NCBI RefSeq assembly: GCF_005869875.1
Contig: NZ_VAWG01000002.1
Span: 310,001 to 374,000, forward strand
Direction of reading: 5' to 3'
Source of the DNA: Paenibacillus pinistramenti
GTDB taxonomy: Bacteria > Bacillota > Bacilli > Paenibacillales > Paenibacillaceae
Length of the DNA stretch: 64,000 bases
The notes below the pieces were generated by a model. The model ran no database searches and was not told the origin of the DNA. It saw only the letters and a program-made list of their open reading frames with translations. The translations under genes and the position numbers were made by a program. Positions 20,720 through 29,235 of this stretch are shown in pieces. Position 1 is the stretch's first letter. Each line of letters starts with the position of its first letter.

Positions 20720-23548
20720 TTAATGATTCTCCTTCGTGTTCATTAGAATACTTGAGTTATCTAGAATACTTGAATCAGCTAGAATACTTGAATTAGCTTT
20801 CTCCATCCAGAACTGCATAATGCGCAGCACCTGCTGGATATCCAGCGGTTTGCTGATATAATCCGAAGCCCCTGCGGCCAGACATTTGTCCCTGTCCTCC
20901 TTCATGGCTTTCGCGGTCAGTGCAATAATCGGAAGCTCCGTAAAGCCAAGTGTCGACCGGATCTCCCGGATCGCCTGGTAGCCGTCCATCTCCGGCATCA
21001 TGATATCCATCAGAACAATATCAACATGTTCCTGGGAGACCGCATCCAGGCTTTCGTAGCCGTTCTGGGCAATGAGCACTTTCATTCTGAGCTTCTCCAG
21101 AAAGCTGGTCAGCGCATAGACGTTGCGAATATCGTCATCAACGATGAGGACAGTTTTCTGCTCAAACAGGCCCGCCTGCACCGCAGCCTCAGAATCAGCC
21201 GCGAACGTTTCACTATTGGATTCTGCCGCAGCAGCTGCTTCAGTCTGAGCGATAGAAGTCTGAGTGATAAAAATCGGCTCCGGACGCTCTGAGAACCGGT
21301 TGTTCTCGGCTGCCAGGTCCTTCCCTTCCTTCTCTCCGGCCGGCGGCAGCGGCAGATAAAAGGTAAAGGCGCTGCCGGCTCCCGGCTCGCTGTCCAGGGT
21401 GATGAACCCGCCGAGCAGCCGGGCAAGCTGAAGGGAGATCGACAGTCCGAGTCCTGTGCCGCCATACCGGCGCGAAGTGCTGCCTTCTGCCTGGCGGAAG
21501 GCTTCAAAGATAATCTCCTGCTTGTCTTTCGAAATGCCGGTCCCCGTATCCCGGACGGTAAAGGCTAACAAATCAACGGGAGTTCCGAGCTGCGGAACAA
21601 GCAGTCCGTTCACCTGCTCCACCGACAGCAAGACCTCGCCTTTCTCGGTGAATTTGAATGCATTGGACAGCAGGTTCTTCAGAATTTGCTGGATCCGCAT
21701 GGAATCCGTCCTGATCATGTCCGGCACTCCCTCATTCCAGTGAAGGGTGAAGGTGAGATTTTTCAACTGGGCCGTCTTCTCGAACTGGAGATAGAGCACA
21801 TCCAGCACTTCTCTGACGGAGACGTCCATCAGCTCCAGATCCATCTGCCCCGCCTCTACTTTGGACAGATCGAGAATATCATTGATCAGGTGCAGCAAAT
21901 CCTGTCCGGATGAATGAATGACGGCCGCGTAATTCTCCTCTTCGTTCGTCAGGCTTCCGTTCTGATTCTCCGCTAGAAGCTGGGACAAGATCAGCATGCT
22001 GTTCAGAGGCGTCCGCAGCTCATGAGACATATTCGCCAGGAACTCGGACTTGAAATTTGAACTCTTCTCAAGCTCCCGCGCGAACTTCTCCAGCTCTTGG
22101 GCCGAATGCTCGGCAATGGCTTTCTGGGACTCCAGCCGTTCGTTGAGATTATACATCTCTTCAGCCTGCATCATGAGCTCTTCGGTCTGCGATTGAAGCT
22201 CCTCTGCCTGCGACTGCAGTTCCTCTGTCTGGACCTGCAGCTCCTCATTGACGGCCAGGGATTCCCTGTACAGCTGGTCAAGCTCCATTTTTATCGTAAT
22301 TGAATGGATGGAAGAGCCGGCGACGTTCAGGAGTTCATCCAGGAACTTCAGCCTGCTGTCTGAAAGCTCCTCCATGGTCCCGAATTCCAATACGGATACA
22401 ACTTCGTTCTCAAACAGTACAGGTACAGCAGCCAAATGCAGAGGAGTTACGCTCCCGAAGCCGGACTTCAGCGTGAGCCGGTCCGAAGGGATGGAACGCA
22501 CCAGAACTCTTGACTTGCTTGCGGCACATTGTCCAACCAGCCCTTCCCCTTCTCTAAATGTCCCGGGCAGGGCCTCCTTGTCCGTATTGTAAGAAGCAAT
22601 CAGGGTAAATTCGCTGCGATCCTTGGAAGACAGGTACAGCGCAGCTACCGGAAGCTCCATCATTTTTGCCAGTTTGTCCAGCAGAATATTTCCAAGCTCT
22701 TCAGCCGAAGTTAAATTCTGCAGACTAAGCGCGGTGTTCTTGAGCTGCTCCTTTCGCCAGTTATCACTCTCGACACTGCTTAACAGTTCATTGGTCACTG
22801 CAGCAAGGGTGAAAAATTCATCCCTGGACTTGACGGCAACCCTTCTCGTCAGATTCCCGCCTGTTCCGATGTCACGGATCGCGCCCGTCACTTGTTTAAT
22901 GGCGTTAACTATATTATTAGAGACGGTAAGGGCTGTAATGACTGCTATCCCGGTCAAGAGGATCCAGAGCAGCAAAATAAAGTTAACCAGTTTGCGGTTG
23001 CCTTCCGCCAATGCGGCTGCCCGGCTGCTCGTCGCGCTCTGTTCCACGGCCCGGAAATCGTCAAAATCCTGGCGGATCTGATCAATGATCGGTTTGCCGG
23101 GATCGTTATTGAAAAAGGTCTGCAGAGCATCATCATTGTTCTGCCGCTTATATGCAATACTTGTGTTGCCTGCCGTCTCGATCCAGTTTGAAATCTCCTG
23201 CTCAATTTTAGCAAGGCTGTTTAGCTGGGCCGGTTCCTTGGATACGAGGCTCTTCACATTGTCCATCGTTGTCTTCCAGGTGTCCATGGCATTGTTATAG
23301 GGCTCAAGGTAAGCCTCATTGCCGGTTAGAATAAATCCCCGCTGGGCAGTCTCCATATCCAGAACGAGCTTCTCGATCGTATGGGTCTGATTCTGAACCG
23401 CAATGTCGTGATCACTGACATAATCAGTTTCCTTCTGCAGGTCATCCAGCCTGTATGAGACGGCAAGCAGAAGCAGGCCCAGACATACCACAATCAGAAT
23501 GTAGCCGGACAAGATTTTACTGCGGATATTCCATATTTTTCGAATCAA
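20720..23548 (-). CDS. Hybrid sensor histidine kinase (CHASE3-HAMP-GAF-HisKA-HATPase-REC)
   Basis: A 942-residue membrane kinase. TM1 is at 12-31, a CHASE3-like extracellular domain at about 35-180, TM2 at 188-210 and HAMP at 210-262. A GAF domain (275-415) is followed by a long coiled coil built from EELQxQ(T/A) heptads (430-470). HisKA carries the phospho-acceptor His509 in ANMSHELRTPL; the ATPase has DTGTGIS (667-673) and GGTGLGLS (696-703). The C-terminal receiver has Asp804/805, phospho-acceptor Asp848 and Lys900. The start TTG at 23548 has GGAGG 9 nt upstream. No DNA-binding response regulator is adjacent, so phosphotransfer partners lie elsewhere. The final 25 residues contain three tandem SSIL units from a DNA repeat. 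Confidence 0.95.
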   Translation of the reverse strand: MIRKIWNIRSKILSGYILIVVCLGLLLLAVSYRLDDLQKETDYVSDHDIAVQNQTHTIEKLVLDMETAQRGFILTGNEAYLEPYNNAMDTWKTTMDNVKSLVSKEPAQLNSLAKIEQEISNWIETAGNTSIAYKRQNNDDALQTFFNNDPGKPIIDQIRQDFDDFRAVEQSATSSRAAALAEGNRKLVNFILLLWILLTGIAVITALTVSNNIVNAIKQVTGAIRDIGTGGNLTRRVAVKSRDEFFTLAAVTNELLSSVESDNWRKEQLKNTALSLQNLTSAEELGNILLDKLAKMMELPVAALYLSSKDRSEFTLIASYNTDKEALPGTFREGEGLVGQCAASKSRVLVRSIPSDRLTLKSGFGSVTPLHLAAVPVLFENEVVSVLEFGTMEELSDSRLKFLDELLNVAGSSIHSITIKMELDQLYRESLAVNEELQVQTEELQSQAEELQSQTEELMMQAEEMYNLNERLESQKAIAEHSAQELEKFARELEKSSNFKSEFLANMSHELRTPLNSMLILSQLLAENQNGSLTNEEENYAAVIHSSGQDLLHLINDILDLSKVEAGQMDLELMDVSVREVLDVLYLQFEKTAQLKNLTFTLHWNEGVPDMIRTDSMRIQQILKNLLSNAFKFTEKGEVLLSVEQVNGLLVPQLGTPVDLLAFTVRDTGTGISKDKQEIIFEAFRQAEGSTSRRYGGTGLGLSISLQLARLLGGFITLDSEPGAGSAFTFYLPLPPAGEKEGKDLAAENNRFSERPEPIFITQTSIAQTEAAAAAESNSETFAADSEAAVQAGLFEQKTVLIVDDDIRNVYALTSFLEKLRMKVLIAQNGYESLDAVSQEHVDIVLMDIMMPEMDGYQAIREIRSTLGFTELPIIALTAKAMKEDRDKCLAAGASDYISKPLDIQQVLRIMQFWMEKANSSILADSSILDNSSILMNTKENH
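20745..20798. repeat. 18-bp tandem repeat at the 3' end of the kinase gene
   Basis: Three units, 20745-20762, 20763-20780 and 20781-20798, each beginning AGAATACTTGA and differing at a few positions. On the coding (minus) strand they encode three SSIL-containing hexapeptides at the end of the kinase. Confidence 0.93.
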
Positions 23549-23715
23549 TCCTGTCTACCTCCATGTAACGAATCGTGAATTTTTGATCAAAAATGGCATT
23601 CTGCTCACATAAGAAGAGATTTGTGTGGTAATTTTAAGATATGTCTTGCTTTATACTATCATTTTTTGCACAGACAGGCATTTGTTTTGATAAAAAGAAA
23701 GGGAGTAATTCTTTC

Positions 23716-24261
23716 ATGAACGGACTTAGTTATGCGCTGCTTGCTATGCTTGTCAGAAAGCCCTGCTCAGGTTATGAACTGGCAAAAATGATGGAAGTGT
23801 TCTGGCAGGCCAAACACAGTCAGATCTATCCTCTGCTTGCCAAGCTTGAAGATCAAAGCCTTCTGACCTCTGAAAATGTGGAACAAACCGGTAAACCCAA
23901 CAAGAAAATTTACTATATCACTGACACCGGCCGGGACATCCTGAAGACTTGGGCGTCCAAGCCCCCTGCCCTGCCCGTTACCCGAGATGAATTCCTGATC
24001 AAGGCCTATGCGTTATCCCTGTCCAATCTTCAGATGGCTGAACGTCTGTTCCATGACCGGATCGCCTACTATCAGCACAGCAGCGAGGCGCGCAGGCAAA
24101 AAATCGCTGGCATTATCGAAGAGTGCGGCGGTAAAGTCCCGCAGTTTGGCGAGCTTCAGTTCGGCCGTTATATCGTGCATAACCGCAAGCTTAGAATGGA
24201 AGAAGAAGAGATTGCGTGGTGCAACTGGGTGCTCGGTTTGCTTGGCCTGCCAGCGAAATAA
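23716..24261 (+). CDS. PadR-family transcriptional regulator
   Basis: A 181-residue PadR protein. The N-terminal winged helix (about 1-85) shows SYALLAMLVRKPCSGYELAKMM (as SYALLAMLVRKP and SGYELAKMM), the SQIYPLLAKLEDQSLL recognition segment and the wing KKIYYITDTGRDIL. The C-terminal helical dimerisation part includes FLIKAYALSL. PadR proteins usually repress transporters or phenolic-stress genes. Start ATG at 23716, with GGGAG about 10 nt upstream; the longer frame has no ribosome site. It is divergent from the hybrid kinase gene and 70 nt upstream of ampS in the same direction; a link to either is possible but not shown. Confidence 0.9.
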   Translation: MNGLSYALLAMLVRKPCSGYELAKMMEVFWQAKHSQIYPLLAKLEDQSLLTSENVEQTGKPNKKIYYITDTGRDILKTWASKPPALPVTRDEFLIKAYALSLSNLQMAERLFHDRIAYYQHSSEARRQKIAGIIEECGGKVPQFGELQFGRYIVHNRKLRMEEEEIAWCNWVLGLLGLPAK

Positions 24262-24331
24262 TTTTTTGGTTTTCAGATTTAATTCCTGTACAATAAGTAC
24301 GTATTGATTTGGAGAATGGAGGAAATAACCC

Positions 24332-25564
24332 ATGGCTGATTTTATGCAAAAGTTAGAAAAATACGCAGAGCTCGCCGTCAAGGTCGGCGTAAATGTCCAG
24401 CCCGGACAGACGCTGGTCGTTAATGCCACATTAGATTCTGCAGAACTTACCCGCCTGATCGTCAAGAAAGCGTATGAAAGAGGCGCGCGTCTGGTCAAAG
24501 TGAACTGGAGCGACGATACCGTAACCCGCCTGAGATATGATATGGCCGCAGATGAGTCCTTCCAGGACGAACCGAAATGGTATGCAGGCGAGATGCTGGA
24601 GCTCGTGGAGAACGGCGCAGCAGTGCTGCATGTAATCTCTTCCGACCCGGATCTGCTGAAGGGCGTTAACCATGAAAGAATTACCAACCTGCAGAAGGTG
24701 ACGGGGAAAGCGATGAGCAAATACCGCCAATACCAGCAGGCTGACAAATTCAGCTGGTCGATCGTAGCCGTCCCTTCCAAAGCCTGGGCAGCCAAAGTGT
24801 TCCCTGACGTTCCGGAAGCCGAACAAATCGGGAAGCTGTGGGACGCGATCTTCCATACGACGCGGATTGACCGTGAAGACACGTTTGAGGCATGGGATGA
24901 GCATATCCGGACCTTGAACGACAAGTCAGAATACCTGAACGGCAAGAAGTTCAAAAAACTTCATTACATAGCTCCGGGCACCGATCTGACCATCGAGCTG
25001 CCTGAAGGCCACCTCTGGGTAGCAGCGGACAGCATCAACCAGAAGGGCCACACCTTCCTGGCGAATCTGCCTACGGAAGAGGTCTTTACGGCTCCGCTCA
25101 AAACCGGCGTGAACGGCAAAGTGTCCAGCACGAAGCCGCTCAGCTACAGCGGAAATATTATCGATGAATTCACAATTACGTTCAAGAACGGACGAATTAC
25201 GGATGTTGCCGCCAAACAAGGCGAAGAAGTGCTGAAGCAGCTCGTGTCCCTGGATGAAGGCGCACATTATCTGGGCGAAGTGGCGCTTGTGCCGCACAAC
25301 TCTCCGATTTCCGAATCGAACATTTTGTTCTATAACACCTTGTTCGACGAGAACGCATCCAATCACCTGGCGATCGGCAGCGCCTATGCGTTTAACCTTA
25401 AAGGCGGCAAGGAAATGAACCAGGAGCAGCTCGAGCAGAGCGGCCTGAACACCAGCATCACTCATGTCGACTTTATGATCGGCTCCGGTGAAATGGACAT
25501 TTTCGGCATCGCGGAGGATGGCACGGAGATTCAAATATTCAAACAGGGAAGCTGGGCGATCTAA
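24332..25564 (+). CDS. ampS: M29-family metallo-aminopeptidase AmpS
   Basis: A 410-residue thermophilic-type aminopeptidase (MEROPS M29), the same length as Bacillus AmpS and matching it along its length from memory. Landmarks are KYAELAVKVGVNVQPGQTL at residues 9-27, APGTDLTIELPEGHLW near residue 210, the metal-site segments EVALVPHNSPIS (near 315) and FYNTLFDENASNHLAIG (near 330-348), and HVDFMIGS near residue 375. These carry the Glu, His, Tyr and Asp ligands of the dinuclear site. It removes N-terminal residues from peptides in the cytoplasm. The ATG at 24332 follows TGGAGG by 9 nt. It ends in a terminator shared with the converging MFS gene. Confidence 0.95.
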   Translation: MADFMQKLEKYAELAVKVGVNVQPGQTLVVNATLDSAELTRLIVKKAYERGARLVKVNWSDDTVTRLRYDMAADESFQDEPKWYAGEMLELVENGAAVLHVISSDPDLLKGVNHERITNLQKVTGKAMSKYRQYQQADKFSWSIVAVPSKAWAAKVFPDVPEAEQIGKLWDAIFHTTRIDREDTFEAWDEHIRTLNDKSEYLNGKKFKKLHYIAPGTDLTIELPEGHLWVAADSINQKGHTFLANLPTEEVFTAPLKTGVNGKVSSTKPLSYSGNIIDEFTITFKNGRITDVAAKQGEEVLKQLVSLDEGAHYLGEVALVPHNSPISESNILFYNTLFDENASNHLAIGSAYAFNLKGGKEMNQEQLEQSGLNTSITHVDFMIGSGEMDIFGIAEDGTEIQIFKQGSWAI

Positions 25565-25627
25565 CCTTCTTCTCTTCTATCTTCTCCTGTAAGTGATTCA
25601 TACCTGTGATTTATATCTATGAAAAAT

Positions 25628-25670
25628 AACAACAAGCGGGCTCCTCCCTCAGAGGAACCCGCTTGTTGTT
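25628..25670. terminator. Bidirectional terminator, ampS and MFS gene
   Basis: AACAACAAGCGGG (25628-25640) and CCCGCTTGTTGTT (25658-25670) are perfect arms; TCCTC/GAGGA extend the stem inward. Tails are ATTTTGT on the plus strand and ATTTTTC on the minus strand. It overlaps the last two bases of the MFS stop codon. Confidence 0.93.
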
Positions 25671-26907
25671 ATTTTGTCGTAGTTAGCAGCTTGGGCTTCT
25701 CTAACCGATTGATCAATACAATAACCAGACTGAGAACCAGCATCAAGGCCAGAACGCCCGCCAGCAGCCACCCGGAGAATCGGGCGCCCTGCTCATCCAT
25801 GCTGTTCCCCAGCAGAAGCGGCAGTACTGCACCCCCTACCCCGCCTGATGCGATGAGGAGGCTTGGCGTTGTTTCCTCGCTGCCGGGAAGCAGCCGGGTA
25901 GCATAAACAAGCGATATCGAGAATATGCCGGATAAGAACAAGCCAATGACAAGAATAGTTCCAAACAGCAAAGCTTCATGCTGAACCAGGGTAAATAACG
26001 CCATAAATATAAGAGCTACCACGATACCTGAAACGATGTATTTGGCAAACCCAATCCGCTGAGCGAGCACTCCGGCGTAAATTCTGCCTGCAGACATCGC
26101 AATCCAGAAAGCCGTAACGCCATAGGCGGCTGAAGCTTCGCTGCTGCCGGTCTTCTCGATCAGCATGGACGGCAGAAAGTTCACAAAGCCCATTTCTGTT
26201 CCGACGTATAGGAAGAAGAATAAGACGAATACAATCAGCAGCAGCGCTCTTGGCCCGGAATATAAGGCAAGCCAAGAAGATTTTGGCTGTGAGGAGGATG
26301 TTTGCAGAGCAGCAATCTCCCCGTTATTATCCCCTGCCGGGCGCTTGTCTATCTTCTCCTGAAGCGCGCCGAACCGGCTGCTGAACCAGACCACAATCAT
26401 CGCGAGCGAGAACATGGAGATGATCAGGAAGGCATACCTCCAGCTGTCCGAACGGATCAGCCAGCCGGAGATCAGCGGCATCAGCAGGGCGCCGACTCCA
26501 AAAGCCACCTCTATCCGGCTCATGGCCATAGCCGCCTGATCGGCTGCTGCCGCGATGATTAGCGTTCCAATTACCGCTTCAATCATCCCGAAGCCAAATC
26601 CGGCAAAGGCCCCGATCACGTACATCCAGTGCCAGGCCGGAAGGAAGGTGTAAGCCAGCTCCGCTGCGAACAAGAACACCATGGCAAGCAGCAGGGCCTT
26701 CCGGTTCCCCATCCTCCCGATCAGCCACGGGGACACCAGCACCCCGATAAGGAAGCCGGCAAACTGCGCAAATATGAGAGTGCCCCCTGCCGTATAGTCT
26801 TGATCGTAATGCTCCAGCAGGACAGGCATAATCGAACCGATAATGACATGCGCGAATCCGATAAGCAAATAAGAAAGTCCGCTGATCCAAATTAATTTCC
26901 TCATCAT
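25669..26907 (-). CDS. MFS transporter
   Basis: A 412-residue, 12-segment major facilitator protein. It has the WLIGRMGNRKALL loop (motif A variant) between helices 2 and 3, a central charged loop at about 185-215, and many Gly-rich helices such as FAGFGFGMIEAVIG. It resembles sugar or fucose-type MFS porters more than drug exporters, but the substrate is unknown. AAAGGAG precedes two adjacent ATGs (26907 and 26904); the first is used here. A CcpA cre-like site lies between a plausible promoter (-10 TACAAT at 26965-26970) and the start codon, which would make the gene subject to carbon catabolite repression and supports a carbohydrate-related role. Confidence 0.88.
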   Translation of the reverse strand: MMRKLIWISGLSYLLIGFAHVIIGSIMPVLLEHYDQDYTAGGTLIFAQFAGFLIGVLVSPWLIGRMGNRKALLLAMVFLFAAELAYTFLPAWHWMYVIGAFAGFGFGMIEAVIGTLIIAAAADQAAMAMSRIEVAFGVGALLMPLISGWLIRSDSWRYAFLIISMFSLAMIVVWFSSRFGALQEKIDKRPAGDNNGEIAALQTSSSQPKSSWLALYSGPRALLLIVFVLFFFLYVGTEMGFVNFLPSMLIEKTGSSEASAAYGVTAFWIAMSAGRIYAGVLAQRIGFAKYIVSGIVVALIFMALFTLVQHEALLFGTILVIGLFLSGIFSISLVYATRLLPGSEETTPSLLIASGGVGGAVLPLLLGNSMDEQGARFSGWLLAGVLALMLVLSLVIVLINRLEKPKLLTTTK

Positions 26908-26936
26908 TCTGCTCCTTTGGTTTGTGTACTTTCTTG

Positions 26937-26952
26937 ATGAAATCGATAACAT
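26937..26952. promoter_or_regulatory. cre site (CcpA) upstream of the MFS gene
   Basis: ATGAAATCGATAACAT fits the catabolite-responsive element pattern TGWAANCGNTNWCA at every defined position. It is about 30 nt upstream of the start codon and just downstream of the predicted transcription start, a repressing position. Confidence 0.7.
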
Positions 26953-27062
26953 TTCACTTCACACATTGTACACGAAATGGAGCCTTTGCGTCATTCTCCC
27001 TTTTAACCGGGTAAGAAAGTACGAGATAAGAAAGTAAAGAGCCAAGCTGAGGAGGAATGAAC

Positions 27063-27650
27063 ATGAAGCATTTAACCGAACAACAGCTGGATAAGCTGAA
27101 ACATAGCCTGCTGGAAATGAAGAGCGATCTGGAAGAGCATTTTAAAGAGGATAACGGCTCGGGGCTAGGCGAATCCTTAAGGCTGTCAACAGGTGATCTC
27201 AGCACCGCTGATAATCATCCTGCCGATGAGGGAACCGAAACCTTCGAACGGAGCCGCGATCTGGCAATTGATGAGAATCTGCAGCATCAGCTGGACCAGG
27301 TTAACGAAGCGCTGCGCCGCATGGAGACCGGCCAATACGGCATTGATGAAATTTCCGGTGAAGAAATTCCTTACGAGCGGCTTGAAGCCCTTCCTTACAC
27401 CACATTTACCATAGACAATTCGCCTGAACAGCGGGTTCCGGATTCGCGGCCGGTGGAAGAGGAAGTGATGACGCTCCCGCCTTCCGGAGCGGGCCAGCAC
27501 CGGCAGCAGGATGCCGGGCGGTTCGATGACGCAAGCGCCTGGAAGACACTCGAGAGCTACGGCAACTCAGATTCCCCCGCAATGTCCGCTAAACGGAATG
27601 TGAAGAGCTATAATGACATGGCGTCCGATACGACTCCCGATGAAGATTAG
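27063..27650 (+). CDS. yteA: YteA-like sporulation DksA/TraR-family protein
   Basis: A 195-residue DksA/TraR-related protein of the yteA type, known in Bacillus as expressed in sporulation. It has an N-terminal helical hairpin (about 1-90), including the family core HPADEGTETFERSRDLAIDEN (as HPADEGTETFERS and DLAIDEN), and METGQYGIDEISGEEIPYERLEALPYT (as METGQYGID and EIPYERLEALPYT). The canonical DksA zinc-finger cysteines are absent: Gly and Glu occupy those positions, as in this family. The C-terminal 70 residues are Pro/Ser/Asp-rich and low in complexity. The ATG at 27063 is 7 nt after GAGGAGG; an ATG at 27057 overlaps the site. It probably acts on RNA polymerase, by family analogy only. 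Confidence 0.88.
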   Translation: MKHLTEQQLDKLKHSLLEMKSDLEEHFKEDNGSGLGESLRLSTGDLSTADNHPADEGTETFERSRDLAIDENLQHQLDQVNEALRRMETGQYGIDEISGEEIPYERLEALPYTTFTIDNSPEQRVPDSRPVEEEVMTLPPSGAGQHRQQDAGRFDDASAWKTLESYGNSDSPAMSAKRNVKSYNDMASDTTPDED

Positions 27651-27660
27651 GCTTTGACAG

Positions 27661-27700
27661 CACAAACGCGCCCTGATTAGAACTCCAGGGCGCGTTTGTG
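27661..27700. terminator. Perfect 15-bp hairpin after yteA
   Basis: CACAAACGCGCCCTG (27661-27675) and CAGGGCGCGTTTGTG (27686-27700) pair perfectly around a 10-nt loop, starting 10 nt after the yteA stop. Neither strand has a T-run next to it, so it could be a rho-independent-like end, an mRNA stabiliser or something else. Confidence 0.65.
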
Positions 27701-27860
27701 TGTTCCGGGGGCCAAATCCCTATATCAACGGAATTGGCCGGCCCGTTTTTATTTCTATACCTTTTCATATCTACGTTCCAGTTATACCTCATGTATTAGT
27801 GCATTGTATATAACTTAATTATACCAATAGCAGGCCGTCAGCCGGCCGTTTCCAGCTTTT

Positions 27861-27896
27861 CGGAATTCCCGGAATTCGCGGAATCCCCGAACCCCC
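27861..27896. repeat. 9-bp degenerate tandem repeat
   Basis: Four consecutive 9-bp units, CGGAATTCC, CGGAATTCG, CGGAATCCC and CGAACCCCC, decaying along the array. It lies just downstream of the CNNM/CorC stop codon on the minus strand. Confidence 0.8.
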
Positions 27897-27915
27897 GGTA
27901 CTGCTGTATAGTGCA

Positions 27916-29235
27916 TCAAGCGCCCGCTTCCTCAAGCGGTAAAAACTGCTGTTTGAGCAGTCTGACGCGCGAAATTCTCTTGTCGTCGGTCTCCTCAATC
28001 GTGAACAAATAGCCGTCAAATTCGGCCGTTTGCCCTATTTTTGGAGGGAGGGCATCTATTCGCGCATACAGCCAGCCGCCAATCGTGTCGTAGTCCTCTG
28101 AATCCATTCCCAGATGAAACCGCTCATTGACCGATTCAATCAGCATCAAACCATCAATGGAATAAACGTCTTCTTCAATCTGCTCAATTGCCGGACGTTC
28201 TTCATCAAATTCATCCTGAATTTCGCCTACGATTTGCTCCATAATGTCTTCGAGCGTGACTAATCCTGATGTACCTCCGTACTCATCTATCAGGATTGCG
28301 ATTTGCGTTTTGCTCTTCTGCATGCGTTTCATCAGATCGCTGATCGAAATCGATTCTGGCACGGCCAGGATCGGGCGGAGCAATTCCCGCAGATCATTGC
28401 AGTCCGAACGCAGCATATCCTTGATATGAATAAAGCCAATAATGTTATCTTTATCCGTATCACAAAGCGGGTATCGCGTTCTCATGCCGCCGATCGAAAT
28501 ATCGATATTTTCCTGCAGCGAATTATTCATGTATAAACAGATCATTTCAGTGCGGGGGATCATAATCTCCCGTGCCGTAGTTGCCGCAAAATCAAAAATG
28601 TTGTCAACCAGCTTCATTTCGGCGCTGTCGATCAGGCCGCTTTCACTGCTCTCTTTCATCATGATCCGGATTTCTTCCTCCGTATGCAGATAGTCCTGCT
28701 CGCTTGCAGGTCTGACCCGCAGCAGGCTCAGCAGTCTATTGGCAAGGCCGTTGACAATCCAGATTAAAGGGTACATCACTTTATAAAATACTTTCATCGG
28801 CTTAGCCGACAGCAGCGTCACTTCGTCTGCCATCCGGACTGCGATGGTTTTGGGGGCAAGCTCGCCAAGAACGATATGGAGAACCGCGATAAATAAGAAA
28901 GCCAGTGTAAAGGAAACGCCGTAGGTCCAGCCCTGCTTCCAGCCAAAATTATCGAACAAGGGCTGCAAAAAGGATGCGACGATCGGCTGCCCGACCCAGC
29001 CCAGACCAAGAGACGCCAGTGTAATGCCAAGCTGACAGGCGGACAAGTATCCGTCCAGCTGGTTGATGATGCTTCTGGCCGCAGACGCGTTTCTTCGTCC
29101 TTCTTCAACAAGCGTATCAATCCGCCCGCCTCGAATTTTGACAAGCGCGTATTCGGCTGATACGAAAAATCCATTCAAAACGACCAATATAAAAATCAGT
29201 CCCAAATGCCATATACTCGGTAAAGGGTCACTCAA
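27916..29235 (-). CDS. CNNM/CorC-family membrane protein (TlyC-like, putative Mg2+ or cation transport)
   Basis: A 439-residue protein with an N-terminal DUF21/CNNM membrane domain (about 5-200, with FVSAEYALVKIR and LASLGLGWVGQP), a tandem CBS pair (about 215-340, starting at AREIMIPRTEMICL and including IDEYGGTSGLVTLEDIMEQI) and a C-terminal CorC_HlyC domain (about 355-437). Relatives such as Bacillus MpfA (YhdP) export Mg2+; the old hemolysin name is misleading. The start is a TTG at 29235, 7 nt after AGGA. The leader of about 165 nt can bury this ribosome site in a stem, suggesting translational control by an ion, metabolite or temperature. Confidence 0.92.
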   Translation of the reverse strand: MSDPLPSIWHLGLIFILVVLNGFFVSAEYALVKIRGGRIDTLVEEGRRNASAARSIINQLDGYLSACQLGITLASLGLGWVGQPIVASFLQPLFDNFGWKQGWTYGVSFTLAFLFIAVLHIVLGELAPKTIAVRMADEVTLLSAKPMKVFYKVMYPLIWIVNGLANRLLSLLRVRPASEQDYLHTEEEIRIMMKESSESGLIDSAEMKLVDNIFDFAATTAREIMIPRTEMICLYMNNSLQENIDISIGGMRTRYPLCDTDKDNIIGFIHIKDMLRSDCNDLRELLRPILAVPESISISDLMKRMQKSKTQIAILIDEYGGTSGLVTLEDIMEQIVGEIQDEFDEERPAIEQIEEDVYSIDGLMLIESVNERFHLGMDSEDYDTIGGWLYARIDALPPKIGQTAEFDGYLFTIEETDDKRISRVRLLKQQFLPLEEAGA

